In this document: in pieces, positions 1-8,641 of the stretch
Layout of the letters: every line of letters begins with the position of its first letter
How positions within the stretch are numbered: position 1 is the stretch's first letter
Assembly (NCBI RefSeq): GCF_003946605.1
Contig: NZ_RHOQ01000003.1
Span: 248,001 to 312,000 of the forward strand
From: Companilactobacillus baiquanensis
Lineage (GTDB): Bacteria; Bacillota; Bacilli; Lactobacillales; Lactobacillaceae
Length of the DNA stretch: 64,000 bases
Direction: 5' to 3'
Made by a program: the position numbers and the translations under genes
Notes under the pieces: generated by a model
What the model was told of the DNA's origin: nothing
The model's input: only the letters and a program-made list of their open reading frames with translations
Database searches by the model: none

Positions 1-621
1 TATGCTACTGAAATCAATGCTGGTAAAACTTCTACAACTTTTAAAACTAATCTTTGGCCAGAGATTGAATTTACAATTCCAATGATGGGCGATTATAACG
101 TTAATAACGCACTTGCAGCATTATTGGTTGGACTAGAATCACATATCAAACCAGAAGCAATGCAAAAGGCTCTTAAGAACCTTTATGTAACAGAAAATAG
201 AACTGAGTGGTTGAAAGCAAGTAACGGCGCCGATATTTTGAGCGACGTTTATAATTCTAATCCAACCGCTGTGATCGAAGTTTTGAGCAACCTCAAGAAT
301 ATTCCAACAAAGGGAAGAAGAATCCTTGTGCTGGGCGATATTTTGGAATTAGGCGATGCTTCTAGGGAACTACACGAATCATTGGCAGACTATATTAATT
401 CAGACGATTTTGCCAAAGTATATTTAGTCGGCGATTATATGAAATATTTAGCCGCTAAGCTGACTGATAAATACAGTTCAGATAATTTAAAGTGGTATCA
501 AAAAGATCAGTTAGACAAATTAACTGATGATATTAAGAAAGATTTAAACTCAAGTGACACATTATTATTGAAAGCAAGTCATGGAATCCATTTAGAAAAC
601 GTTTTACATGCGTTAATTTAA
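1..621 (+). CDS. murF: UDP-N-acetylmuramoyl-tripeptide--D-alanyl-D-alanine ligase (MurF), 3' part
   Basis: Cytoplasmic ATP-dependent ligase that adds D-Ala-D-Ala to UDP-MurNAc-tripeptide, the last soluble step of the peptidoglycan precursor. The frame is open from base 1, so the N-terminal half with the P-loop lies outside the window. Visible are the Mur middle/C-terminal region with GDYNVNNALAALL (the usual H/Y-N-xx-N-xxAA motif), a DVYNSNPTA segment and the C-terminal ILVLGDILELG strand typical of MurF. An internal ATG at base 82 is not the start, because the reading frame continues upstream in MurF-like sequence. It precedes cshA, as in many lactobacilli. The alanine racemase 2 kb downstream supplies the D-Ala used in the same pathway. 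Confidence 0.9.
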   Translation, partial: YATEINAGKTSTTFKTNLWPEIEFTIPMMGDYNVNNALAALLVGLESHIKPEAMQKALKNLYVTENRTEWLKASNGADILSDVYNSNPTAVIEVLSNLKNIPTKGRRILVLGDILELGDASRELHESLADYINSDDFAKVYLVGDYMKYLAAKLTDKYSSDNLKWYQKDQLDKLTDDIKKDLNSSDTLLLKASHGIHLENVLHALI

Positions 622-701
622 GTTTGCCATTTGAGAATGATAGAAAAACGTGATAAAGTAAACGTCTGTGATTTTATCGTGTTTTAACTTGGAGGATTTT
701 T

Positions 702-2240
702 GTGAAATTTAACGAATTAAATTTAGATTCAAAACTATTAAGTGCTGTTGATGAAGCCGGGTTCGAAGAAACAACCCCCATCCAAGCACAAACTATTCCG
801 CTAGTATTAGCTGGCGATGACGTGATTGGACAAGCCCAAACAGGTACCGGAAAAACTGCTGCCTTTGGACTTCCTATCTTAGATGCAGTAGATATGGCTT
901 CAAACGACATTCAAGCCTTAATTATTTCACCTACAAGAGAATTGGCCATTCAAACTCAAGAAGAGTTATATAAATTAGGCCGTAAGAAAAAAGTTAGAGT
1001 TCAATCAGTTTATGGTGGCTCTGACATTAGAAGACAGATTCGTGCTTTAAAGAACCATCCTAACGTTCTTGTTGGAACACCAGGACGTTTACTTGATCAT
1101 ATTAACCGTCACACGGTTAAATTAGCTAATGTAAAAACAGTTGTGCTAGATGAAGCCGACGAAATGCTAGACATGGGATTTGTTGAAGATATTGAAAGCA
1201 TTTTATCTAATGTTCCTCATGAACATCAAACACTACTATTTTCAGCTACAATGCCTAAACCTATCATGAAGATCGCTGATAAGTTCATGACTGATCCTAA
1301 AGTTGTTAAGATCAAGTCAAAGGAACTAACAGCAGATAATATCGATCAATATTTTGTTAAGTCACGTGACTTTGAAAAATTTGATTTGATGACACGTATC
1401 TTTGATGTACAAGCACCAGAACTTGCTTTGATCTTTGGTCGTACAAAACGTCGTGTTGACGAATTGACAAGAGGTTTACAAGCTCGTGGATACAATGCAG
1501 AAGGTATTCATGGTGATTTATCTCAAGATAAGAGAACTAGCGTCTTACGTAAATTTAAGGCTGGAAAATTAGACTACTTAGTAGCTACTGATGTTGCTGC
1601 TCGTGGACTTGATATTTCAGGTGTATCACATGTGTATAACTATGATATTCCTCAAGATCCAGACAGTTATGTTCACCGTATTGGACGTACTGGACGTGCC
1701 GGACATTCTGGTGTTTCTGTAACTTTTGTTACACCAAACGAAATGAGTTACTTACGTACGATCGAGAATCTTACTAAGAAACGTATGACACCACTAGCTC
1801 CACCTTCAGATACAGAAGTTCTTAAAGGTCAAATGGAGTCTGTTAAAGATGAAATTAAAGATACTTTGACAAACAACAACTTAGATCGTTTTGACGATGT
1901 TGTTAAAGAACTTCTTGGCGAGTATTCACCAGAAGATCTTGTCAAAGTGTTATTAAATGACATGATCAAGGATGCTGAAAGTGTACCAGTTAAGATTGCT
2001 CCTGAAAGACCACTTCCATCAAGAAAAGTTAGCCGTAACAAGTCAGGTCATGGCAGACGTCATCGTGGAAATGGAAACTATCGTGGTGGACGTAACGAAC
2101 ATCGTTCAAGAAATCGTGACGATCATCGTGGCGGCCACTCAAACCATTCAAACGGCGATAAACGTCGTAGTGGCAATGGTGGAAACAAGAAGAAACAAGG
2201 TCAATCAAAGAAATCATTTAAGATTAGAACAACAATCTAA
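702..2240 (+). CDS. cshA: DEAD-box ATP-dependent RNA helicase CshA
   Basis: 512-residue DEAD-box helicase, expected to act in mRNA decay, ribosome assembly and cold adaptation. Motifs in order: Q motif (TPIQAQT), Walker [19 protein letters not shown] (VLDEADEM), SAT, and in domain 2 the [11 protein letters not shown] and [10 protein letters not shown] motifs. The C-terminal ~80 residues are rich in Arg, Gly, Asn and His, the basic unstructured tail that distinguishes CshA-type helicases from the shorter CshB. The start is a GTG preceded by GGAGG at about 691-695. It is followed by a terminator, so it is probably a monocistronic unit between murF and acpS. Confidence 0.95.
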   Translation: MKFNELNLDSKLLSAVDEAGFEETTPIQAQTIPLVLAGDDVIGQAQTGTGKTAAFGLPILDAVDMASNDIQALIISPTRELAIQTQEELYKLGRKKKVRVQSVYGGSDIRRQIRALKNHPNVLVGTPGRLLDHINRHTVKLANVKTVVLDEADEMLDMGFVEDIESILSNVPHEHQTLLFSATMPKPIMKIADKFMTDPKVVKIKSKELTADNIDQYFVKSRDFEKFDLMTRIFDVQAPELALIFGRTKRRVDELTRGLQARGYNAEGIHGDLSQDKRTSVLRKFKAGKLDYLVATDVAARGLDISGVSHVYNYDIPQDPDSYVHRIGRTGRAGHSGVSVTFVTPNEMSYLRTIENLTKKRMTPLAPPSDTEVLKGQMESVKDEIKDTLTNNNLDRFDDVVKELLGEYSPEDLVKVLLNDMIKDAESVPVKIAPERPLPSRKVSRNKSGHGRRHRGNGNYRGGRNEHRSRNRDDHRGGHSNHSNGDKRRSGNGGNKKKQGQSKKSFKIRTTI

Positions 2241-2292
2241 GCTTGAAGATTTAGAATTATCATAAAATGTTTTATAATAAGTGACATGAGGG

Positions 2293-2325
2293 GACAAGGT
2301 AATTAATTTTACTTTGTCTTTTTTT
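2293..2325 (+). terminator. Rho-independent terminator after cshA
   Basis: GACAAGGTAA pairs with TTACTTTGTC (one G-U pair) around a short AT loop and is followed directly by a run of seven T. It separates cshA from acpS. Confidence 0.8.
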
Positions 2326-2350
2326 GAGAAAAAATGATGGAGAATGATAG

Positions 2351-2710
2351 ATGATAAAAGGATTGGGAGTAGACATTGCCGAAATTGAGCGAGTAAGAAA
2401 TATTTACAGACGTTTGCCAAAATTTGCAGATAAAATTCTTACATCTGAAGAACTTGAAGCATTTAATGCCAAAAAAACTGAAAAAGCTAAAATGACCTAT
2501 TTAACTGGTAGATTTTCTGCCAAGGAAGCTTTTACTAAGGCTATGGGTACAGGACTTGGTAAAATAGGATTTCATGATTTAAGCATTTTAAATTACGAAT
2601 CTGGTCAGCCTTATATCAAAACAGAAATTTTTTATGGTAAAATATTCATTTCCATTTCAGATACGGACGAATTAGTGATTACGGAAGTAATTCTAGAGGA
2701 GGATAATTAA
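2351..2710 (+). CDS. acpS: Holo-[acyl-carrier-protein] synthase
   Basis: 119-residue phosphopantetheinyl transferase that moves 4'-phosphopantetheine from CoA onto the acyl carrier protein of fatty acid synthesis. It starts with the family hallmark GLGVDIAEIERV (Mg-binding Asp) and has FSAKEAFTKAMGTG, the second conserved motif with the Lys-Glu pair. Length is normal for AcpS. The stop overlaps the alr start by one base (TAATG), so acpS and alr are translationally coupled, the standard firmicute arrangement. Confidence 0.95.
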   Translation: MIKGLGVDIAEIERVRNIYRRLPKFADKILTSEELEAFNAKKTEKAKMTYLTGRFSAKEAFTKAMGTGLGKIGFHDLSILNYESGQPYIKTEIFYGKIFISISDTDELVITEVILEEDN

Positions 2711-3819
2711 TGTTACCATCAACACATAGACCTGCCTACGTTGAAGTGAGCCTAGATAATTTGAAACATAATTTACAAAGTGAGATCAAAAGTGTTCCTG
2801 AAGGGACCGCTGTATTTGCCGTTGTGAAGGCGAATGCCTATGGTCATGGCTTAGTTAGAGTGGCGAAGGCAGAAGTTGAGTATGGGGCCTCTGGGCTCTG
2901 TGTAACAACGCTAGATGAAGCTCTAGAGATACGTAACGCTGGAGTTAAAGTGCCAATTTTAGTTTTAAGTATCACACCGGTAGAACATGCCATTTTAGCT
3001 GTTAATAATGATATATCATTAACGATCGGCTCTTTAGATTGGTTAAAACAAGCAGTTAATGAAGATATTTCGAAGTTAAAGATCCATATTGGAATCGACA
3101 GTGGTATGGGCCGGATCGGATTCCGTGAGAAAGCAGACTTAGTTGAGGCTTGCAATTTTATTAAGGACAATCCGGATAGTTTTATTCCAGAAGGATTATT
3201 CACTCATTTTGCCACAGCTGATAATCCTGATGAAACATATTTCTTAAAACAGGTGAAACGATTTAAGGAAATGAAAGCAGACTTACCAATCGATTTTAAG
3301 TATGTCCACTGTGCTAACACCGCAACGGCTTTGTGGCATAAAGATCTCGCTATAAATATGGTACGTTTTGGAATCGGCTTGTATGGATTAAATCCATCAG
3401 GAACGGATATTCCAGAAGTTCCTTTTGAATTAAAGCCAGCACTAAGTTTGCATTCACAATTAGTCTTTGTTAAAAAGATCGATAAAGGTGAAAAGGTTGG
3501 CTATGGTGCTACATACACCAGTGAAAAACCAGAATGGATCGGAACAGTACCGATTGGGTATGCAGATGGTTGGCTGAGAAGGATGCAAGGCTATGATATT
3601 TTGATAAATGGTCAAAAGTGTCCAATCGTTGGCCGAATCTGTATGGATCAATTTATGGTTAAACTACCTGAAGAACTACCTGTGGGTACGAAAGTTACTT
3701 TGATAGGTAAAGATGGCGATAAAGAAATTACTGCCACAGACGCTGCTCAATATGCAGGAACGATCAATTATGAGATACTCTGCTGTTTGACAGATCGGCT
3801 ACCTAGAATTTACAAATAA
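2710..3819 (+). CDS. alr: Alanine racemase
   Basis: 369-residue PLP-dependent racemase interconverting L- and D-alanine for peptidoglycan and teichoic acid D-alanylation. The PLP lysine is K40 in the VVKANAYGHG motif. The catalytic tyrosine of the C-terminal beta domain is in VGYGATYTSE. It overlaps the acpS stop by one base and has AGAGGAGG just upstream. It is the last housekeeping gene before the proline reductase/selenium block and ends at a perfect inverted repeat. It is specific for alanine; the proline racemase needed by the next locus is the separate prdF. Confidence 0.96.
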   Translation: MLPSTHRPAYVEVSLDNLKHNLQSEIKSVPEGTAVFAVVKANAYGHGLVRVAKAEVEYGASGLCVTTLDEALEIRNAGVKVPILVLSITPVEHAILAVNNDISLTIGSLDWLKQAVNEDISKLKIHIGIDSGMGRIGFREKADLVEACNFIKDNPDSFIPEGLFTHFATADNPDETYFLKQVKRFKEMKADLPIDFKYVHCANTATALWHKDLAINMVRFGIGLYGLNPSGTDIPEVPFELKPALSLHSQLVFVKKIDKGEKVGYGATYTSEKPEWIGTVPIGYADGWLRRMQGYDILINGQKCPIVGRICMDQFMVKLPEELPVGTKVTLIGKDGDKEITATDAAQYAGTINYEILCCLTDRLPRIYK

Positions 3820-3824
3820 GAAAT

Positions 3825-3867
3825 AAAACAAAAAGGATGAAGTCTTAGACTTCATCCTTTTTGTTTT
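3825..3867. terminator. Bidirectional terminator shared by alr and tRNA-Sec
   Basis: A perfect 21+1+21 inverted repeat whose core AAAAAGGATGAAGTC pairs with GACTTCATCCTTTTT. T-runs lie on the 3' side in both directions, so it can end alr transcription from the left and tRNA-Sec transcription from the right. Confidence 0.85.
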
Positions 3868-3930
3868 ATGAGAAAAATTCCCATAAAAATTTTTTTAGTT
3901 TGAATTGTTAACAATCCAATTTATATTCTC

Positions 3931-4027
3931 TGGCGGGAATGTGTGGGAATCGAACCCACCCAAGAAGCTACTAACCCCTCATACTAGTTTTGAAGACTAG
4001 AAGGAACACCAGAACCTATCCACTCCC
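3931..4027 (-). tRNA. selC: tRNA-Sec (anticodon UCA)
   Basis: 97-nt selenocysteine tRNA on the minus strand with 3' CCA encoded (3931-3933). The anticodon loop CUUCAAA sits on a 5-bp stem (CUAGU/ACUAG), with UCA at 3991-3993. The T-arm is GUGGG-UUCGAUU-CCCAC. There is a long variable arm (GAGGGG/CUUCUU with G-U pairs). The acceptor is the extended Sec type, GGGAGUGG against ACAUUCCC, seven pairs plus a G-A at position 8, with discriminator G as in E. coli tRNA-Sec. It decodes the UGA codons of prdC and prdB after serylation and conversion by SelA. Confidence 0.95.
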
Positions 4028-4034
4028 AGAAATA

Positions 4035-4062
4035 ATGATAGCATAAAAATATCAATATTCAA
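4035..4062 (-). promoter_or_regulatory. Promoter of tRNA-Sec
   Basis: Read on the minus strand: -35 TTGAAT (4057-4062), 16-bp spacer, extended -10 TGC-TATCAT (TATCAT at 4035-4040). The predicted start falls at the 5' end of the tRNA, so the tRNA is transcribed independently and away from the prd operon. Confidence 0.6.
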
Positions 4063-4234
4063 CTTAGGTTTTAGAAAAAGATGTCAAGGAATAAAAAATA
4101 TTCCATATGTATATAAAAATATTACATTGTGATTGATTGTGTTAACAATTGTAACCGCACATTATACTACAAAGAATTCAATTATGGTAGTGTGTCAAGT
4201 GTTTTTATTTTTTTAATAAATATACAAATTGCTA

Positions 4235-4263
4235 TTAAAATTATGAATATTTTGTGATACTAT
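4235..4263 (+). promoter_or_regulatory. Candidate promoter of the prd-sel operon
   Basis: Extended -10 TG-A-TACTAT (TACTAT at 4258-4263), with TTAAAA at 4235-4240 as a weak -35 at 17-bp spacing. It lies about 55 bases before the prdC start codon. I see no GG-N10-GC sigma-54 element in this gap. An inverted repeat GTTAACAATTGTAAC lies farther upstream (4141-4155) and could be an operator. Confidence 0.5.
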
Positions 4264-4320
4264 GAACTTGCGAATGAAAACGTCAACATTTCGCTATTAC
4301 ATTTGGAGGGAGGTGAAATG

Positions 4321-5625
4321 ATGGAAAAAGTCACATATTTACTAAAGCAACACGTTGGTGCACCCGATAAACCAATTGTCGAAGTTGGCCAACATGTTCT
4401 AAGAGGGGAACTTATTGCAGAGCCTAATGGCTTAGGTGCTAATATCCATAGTAGTCTAACTGGAACAGTCACAGCTATTGAAGATGACAGAATTATCTTG
4501 GATCCAGATGAGGAACAAGATATGGAAGACTACGTCAAACTTCCTGAAACTGATAATTATCTAGAAGCAATTGAAAACGCAGGTGTTGTAGGTGCTGGTG
4601 GTGCTGGATTCCCAACAGCAGTTAAACTTTCAAATAAGATTCCTGGTGGTTATTTAATCGTAAATGCCGCTGAATGCGAACCTTTATTTTGTCATAATAC
4701 CGAAGTTGAAGAACGCTACCCAGAACAAATCGTCCGTGGTGTTAAATACTTACTAGAAATTACAGGTGCTAAAGTTGGTTACATTGCAATTAAGAAGATT
4801 CACCATGATGCAGTTATTGCACTTGGTAAAGCATGCAAGAATGAACCTAACATTCAAGTTAAATTCTTAACTAATATGTACCCAGCCGGTGATGAAAGAG
4901 TTATTGTTAGACAACTACTCGATATAGTTCTTAAACCAGGTGAACTACCTATTAAAGCTAATGCAATTATTCAAAACGTTGAGACAGTAAAAAGAATTGT
5001 CGAAGCTATAGAATTGAGAAAACCTGTTATTGATAAAGATATTACTGTTGACGGAAGAGTTAAGGAACATTCGACTGTATACGAAAATATTCCGATCGGA
5101 TTATCAGCAAAACACTTTATCGATGCATCTGGTGGTTACATTAATCCACACGGTGATATTACTGTCGGTGGTCCATTTACTGGACACACTGGTACAGAAG
5201 AAACACCTGTTACAAAGACAACAAGTGGATTCTTAGTAGCAATGCCATACCCCGATACTCATGGCAAGAAGTTCGGTATTCTTGAGTGTGAGTGCGGTGG
5301 ACAGGAACCTCGTCTTCGTGAAATAGTTGATAAAATGGGTGGAAAAGTAGTTTCGTTCCGTCGTTGTAAGAGAATGGTTTTAGTAAATGGAAGATATCGT
5401 TGTAGTCTTCCAGGAATTTGTCCTGGACAGGCTGATGCAGTCCTTGGAATGAAGAAAGAAGGAGCTGAATCAATTTTGACGGGAACATGTCAAGATTGAA
5501 CAAACACCGTAACCGGTGTAGCTCCTCGTGTAGGAGTTTCAGTTTATCATTCTACAGATCACGTTTTAAGAGCAGCAGGTCATAGACTATATCGTAAACT
5601 TCCAGATGATTTTCAATCTAAGTAA
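4321..5625 (+). CDS. prdC: Selenoprotein PrdC, RnfC-like electron-transfer protein of proline reductase
   Basis: 434-residue protein expected to pass electrons from NADH to D-proline reductase. The N-terminus is an RnfC-type barrel (KQHVGAPDKPIVEVGQ). Next comes the nucleotide/flavin-binding GVVGAGGAGFPTAVKL of RnfC/Nqo1-like proteins, then a Cys-rich C-terminal part. An in-frame TGA at 5497-5499 is followed by 41 codons of continued PrdC-like sequence (TNTVTGVAPRVGV..., to TAA at 5623). It is therefore read as selenocysteine, residue 393, in a C390-Q-D-U393 redox motif. The start is the second ATG of the pair at 4318/4321, 6 bases after GGAGGT. A TTG at 4303 overlaps the ribosome site and is unlikely. 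A standard caller would end the gene at the TGA. Confidence 0.9.
5504..5538 (+). promoter_or_regulatory. Candidate bacterial SECIS element of prdC
   Basis: Two adjacent hairpins inside the coding sequence just after the TGA: ACACCG-TAAC-CGGTGT (5504-5519) and AGCTCCT-CGTGT-AGGAGTT (5520-5538). The second has a GU-containing apical loop about 27 bases after the UGA, within the range expected for SelB-binding bSECIS elements. Which hairpin SelB binds cannot be told from sequence alone. Confidence 0.6.
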
Positions 5626-5648
5626 TTTTCAAGGGAGGTAGACAGGAT

Positions 5649-7586
5649 ATGTCTATAACTAAAGAAACAGCAATGGATCATATTAATGACCCAGCTGTCC
5701 TATGCTGTAGAGCAGAGGGCGGAATTACTATCGAAGCACCAAATTTGGAAGATCCATCATTATTTGATGATTACGTAGATTCCGGACTTCTCGAATTACC
5801 AGACGATGTATTAAAAATCGGACAAGTACTAGGCGCAACATTGAGCAAAACAACAGATGCACTTATTCCATTAACAGCTGCAAATGTTGATAATATTCAA
5901 ACAATGGACGACGATTCTAGTGATGACGATGATTCATCATCTGATGATGATAGTGCAGATGCATCAGCACCTGTAGCTACTGAAAACGTAGAAACTGCAA
6001 ATACAACAGTTGCACCAGCTTCTGTAGCAAGCACTTCTAATGGAACAATTAAAATTGATATCGCTGAAGGTAAAGGAATTCATCTAGAAGTTCCTATGGC
6101 ATCAGCAGTATCAGCTGCACCAGCAGCTCAAAGTGAAGCTAAGTTAGCTGCCGACAGTAATGCCGCTGCAGCACCAGCTTCAGATGACTCAGCCGCATCA
6201 GACGATGATGTTGAAGCTAAAGTCGTTAGAGAGTTGGAACGTGATCATGTTAAGATCGACAAAGTAGACTTTGGCGACAAGACAGAGATCAATGGTACAA
6301 CATTGACTATTAGAACACCTAAAGAATTGTGTGAAGAAGCTGTTGAAACTCAAGATATCGTTAAAGATATGACTTTAGACATCATTACACCTGACGATTA
6401 TGACAAATATAGTGAAACAATCATGGATGTTCAACCTATTGCTACAAAGACTGAAGGAGAAATCGGTACAGGTGTTACACGTGTTATCGATGGAGCTGTC
6501 TTTGTATTAACAGGAACAGATGAAAACGGAGTTCAAATTGGTGAATTCGGTTCATCTGAAGGTGAAATGAGCAAGAATATTATGTGGGGTCGTCCTGGTT
6601 CACCAGATAAAGGCGATATCCTCATTAAAGCTCAAGTAACAATTGAAGCAGGACGTAACATGGAACGTGTAGGTCCTCTAGCTTCCCACAAAGCCGCTGA
6701 TGTTATTACTCAAGAAATCAGAGAAGCCCTTAAGAAGGCTGATGCTAGTCTTGTAACTGACAAAGAAGAAATCAAACAAGTACGTCATCCAAGTCAAAAA
6801 CGTGTTGTTATTGTTAAGGAAATCATGGGACAAGGTGCTATGCATGATAACTTGATCATGCCTATAGAACCTGTTGGTACATTAGGTGCTAAACCTAACG
6901 TTGACCTTGGTAACTTACCAATTATGCTATCACCACTTGAAGTATTAGATGGTGGTATCCACGCATTGACATGTATTGGACCTGCTTCTAAGGAAATGTC
7001 TCGTCACTACTGGCGTGAACCTATGGTTAAAGCAGCCATGGAAGACGAAGATATTGACTTAGTTGGTATTTTATTTGTTGGTTCACCACAAGCAAATACT
7101 GAGAAATTCTATGTTTCTAAGAGACTTGGAATGACTGTTGAAGCAATGAACCTTGATGGTGCTATTGTTACAACTGAAGGATTTGGTAACAACCATATTG
7201 ACTTCGCATCACATATCGAACAAATCGGTCAAAGAGGCGTTCCTGTTGTTGGTATGTCATACTGTGCCGTTCAAGGTGCTCTTGTTGTTGGTAACAAGTA
7301 CATGGACGCAATGGTTGATAATAACAAATCTGCTCAAGGTATTGAAAACGAAATTCTTGAGAACAACACATTATGTCAAGAAGATGCAATCAGAGCTCTA
7401 GCTATGTTGGAAACAAAGATGGCTGGCGGTAAGATTGAAAAAGCTGAACGTAAGTGGAATCCAAATGTTAAAGAAAATAACCTTAAGGTTATCGAAGAAC
7501 ATGACGATATCAAGATCGACAGAGCTCCAAATGAGCAATCATTGCCAAAGAGCAAGAAGAGACTTGAAATCTACGAAAAAGAATAA
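5649..7586 (+). CDS. prdA: D-proline reductase proprotein PrdA (pyruvoyl subunit precursor)
   Basis: 645-residue precursor of the two non-selenium subunits of D-proline reductase, which reductively opens D-proline to 5-aminovalerate. In known enzymes it self-cleaves at Thr-Cys and the Cys becomes a pyruvoyl group. Here the site is IHALT441-C442-IGPASKEMSR, which would give a ~441-residue chain and a 204-residue pyruvoyl chain. Order: conserved N-terminal section with CCRAEGG, an Asp/Ser-rich tract from about residue 87 and an Ala/Pro/Ser linker to ~190, a central domain (ETIMDVQPIATK, GEFGSSEGEM), then the C-terminal subunit. GGGAGGT precedes the ATG. It follows prdC by 23 bases. The acidic low-complexity linker is the main variable feature. 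Confidence 0.95.
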   Translation: MSITKETAMDHINDPAVLCCRAEGGITIEAPNLEDPSLFDDYVDSGLLELPDDVLKIGQVLGATLSKTTDALIPLTAANVDNIQTMDDDSSDDDDSSSDDDSADASAPVATENVETANTTVAPASVASTSNGTIKIDIAEGKGIHLEVPMASAVSAAPAAQSEAKLAADSNAAAAPASDDSAASDDDVEAKVVRELERDHVKIDKVDFGDKTEINGTTLTIRTPKELCEEAVETQDIVKDMTLDIITPDDYDKYSETIMDVQPIATKTEGEIGTGVTRVIDGAVFVLTGTDENGVQIGEFGSSEGEMSKNIMWGRPGSPDKGDILIKAQVTIEAGRNMERVGPLASHKAADVITQEIREALKKADASLVTDKEEIKQVRHPSQKRVVIVKEIMGQGAMHDNLIMPIEPVGTLGAKPNVDLGNLPIMLSPLEVLDGGIHALTCIGPASKEMSRHYWREPMVKAAMEDEDIDLVGILFVGSPQANTEKFYVSKRLGMTVEAMNLDGAIVTTEGFGNNHIDFASHIEQIGQRGVPVVGMSYCAVQGALVVGNKYMDAMVDNNKSAQGIENEILENNTLCQEDAIRALAMLETKMAGGKIEKAERKWNPNVKENNLKVIEEHDDIKIDRAPNEQSLPKSKKRLEIYEKE

Positions 7587-7605
7587 TGAATGAAGGGTAA
7601 CCGGT

Positions 7606-7908
7606 ATGGATAATTACGATTTATTAAATTACGCATCTACAGAAAAACTTTTTGAAGGTATTATTTCTGAAGTTACAGATGCAGGTGTCATGATTGAATT
7701 GAAGGGAAGATTAGGTACTCTGAAAATACCTAAGAGAATGTTGATCTCTGAACATGAACCACAAGTTGGACATGAAGTAGGATTTTTAATGTCCTATCCC
7801 GAAGTCCTATCCGAAACCCCGAATGCAGATTACGTTAAAGCTATTGATGATTATAAAAAACATCAAATTGAGATAAAACAGCGTACTAAGGAAAGGAAGG
7901 AAGAATAA
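7606..7908 (+). CDS. CBO2463/CBO2479-type small protein of the proline reductase cluster
   Basis: 100-residue soluble protein between prdA and prdB. From memory it resembles the CBO2463/CBO2479 family that sits at the same place in clostridial prd operons. The N-terminal two thirds looks like a small beta-rich fold (EGIISEVTDAGVMIELKGRLGTLKIPKRML), an S1/OB-like pattern. The C-terminus is a charged helix. There are no cysteines and no membrane segment. Its stop overlaps the prdB start by one base, so it is coupled to the selenoprotein. Its function is not established; a role in enzyme assembly is only an inference from position. Confidence 0.7.
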   Translation: MDNYDLLNYASTEKLFEGIISEVTDAGVMIELKGRLGTLKIPKRMLISEHEPQVGHEVGFLMSYPEVLSETPNADYVKAIDDYKKHQIEIKQRTKERKEE

Positions 7909-8633
7909 TGTCCTTAAAGAAGTATGATGGCTTACAGTCAGAAATTTATGTTCCTATCACACCTCAGCCTGTTTGGGCACCTGTTACAAAAGAGCTGAAA
8001 GATATGAAGATCGGAATTGCTACGGCTGCTGGTGTTCATCTAAAGAGTGATAAAAGATTTAATCTAGCCGGTGATACAAGTTACCGTGAGATCCCTTGGG
8101 ATACAAAATCAGATGACTTGATGGTATCACATGGTGGTTATGATAATAGTGATGTTAATAAAGATATTAACTGTATGTTCCCAATCGATAGATTGCGTGA
8201 ACTAGCAAAAGCAGGTTTCATTAAAGGTTTAGCCCCCGTTGAATACGGATTCATGGGTGGTGGTGGTGACATCGAAGCCTTTACAGATAAAACTGGTCCA
8301 GAAATTGCTCAAAAATTAAAGGCTGAAGATGTTGACGCCGTAATTATGACTGCCGGTTGAGGAACTTGTCATAGATCTGCCGTGATCGTGCAGAGAGCAA
8401 TCGAATCCGTTGGGATTCCTACAATTTTAATTGCCGCATTACCTCCAGTTGTACGTCAAAATGGTTCACCTAGAGCAACTGCTCCTCGTGTACCAATGGG
8501 TGCTAATGCCGGTGAGCCTCACAATGTTGAAATGCAAACAGGCATTGTTAAGGACACTTTGAAGCAACTTGAAATTCTTGATTCACCAGGAAAAATTGTG
8601 CCTTTACCATATGAATATATAGCTAAGGTCTAG
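7908..8633 (+). CDS. prdB: D-proline reductase selenoprotein subunit PrdB
   Basis: 241-residue selenoprotein subunit carrying the catalytic selenol of D-proline reductase. The in-frame TGA at 8358-8360 is codon 151, in MTAG-U-GTCHRSAVIVQRA. This gives a U151-x-x-C154 motif at the position known for PrdB and GrdB-like selenoproteins. The sequence continues without a break through LPPVVRQNGSPRATAPRVPMGANAGEP to TAG at 8631. Length matches clostridial PrdB. The ATG overlaps the preceding stop (TAATG). Conventional calling would split it into a 150-residue protein and a separate 83-residue ORF from 8382; both are parts of this gene. Confidence 0.95.
8376..8394 (+). promoter_or_regulatory. Candidate bacterial SECIS element of prdB
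   Basis: TCTGC (8376-8380) pairs with GCAGA (8390-8394) around the loop CGTGATCGT, which contains GU and begins 20 bases after the UGA. Position and form suit a SelB-binding bSECIS hairpin, and it lies within the coding region. Confidence 0.6.
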
Positions 8634-8641
8634 TTTGACCA

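Noticed and set aside
2251..2278. Promoter TTAGAA-16-TATAAT after cshA
   Set aside because: Good hexamers, but the cshA terminator lies about 15 bases downstream, so it would make only a ~40-base RNA; more likely chance in AT-rich sequence.
4028..4302. Sigma-54 promoter for the prd operon
   Set aside because: No GG-N10-GC pair at suitable spacing; an extended -10 sequence explains the start better.
5497..5499. prdC ending at this TGA as a truncated or broken gene
   Set aside because: Family sequence continues in frame, hairpins follow, and the full Sec machinery including tRNA-Sec is in the same locus.
8382..8633. Separate 83-codon gene downstream of prdB
   Set aside because: It is the C-terminal part of PrdB after Sec151, in the same frame.
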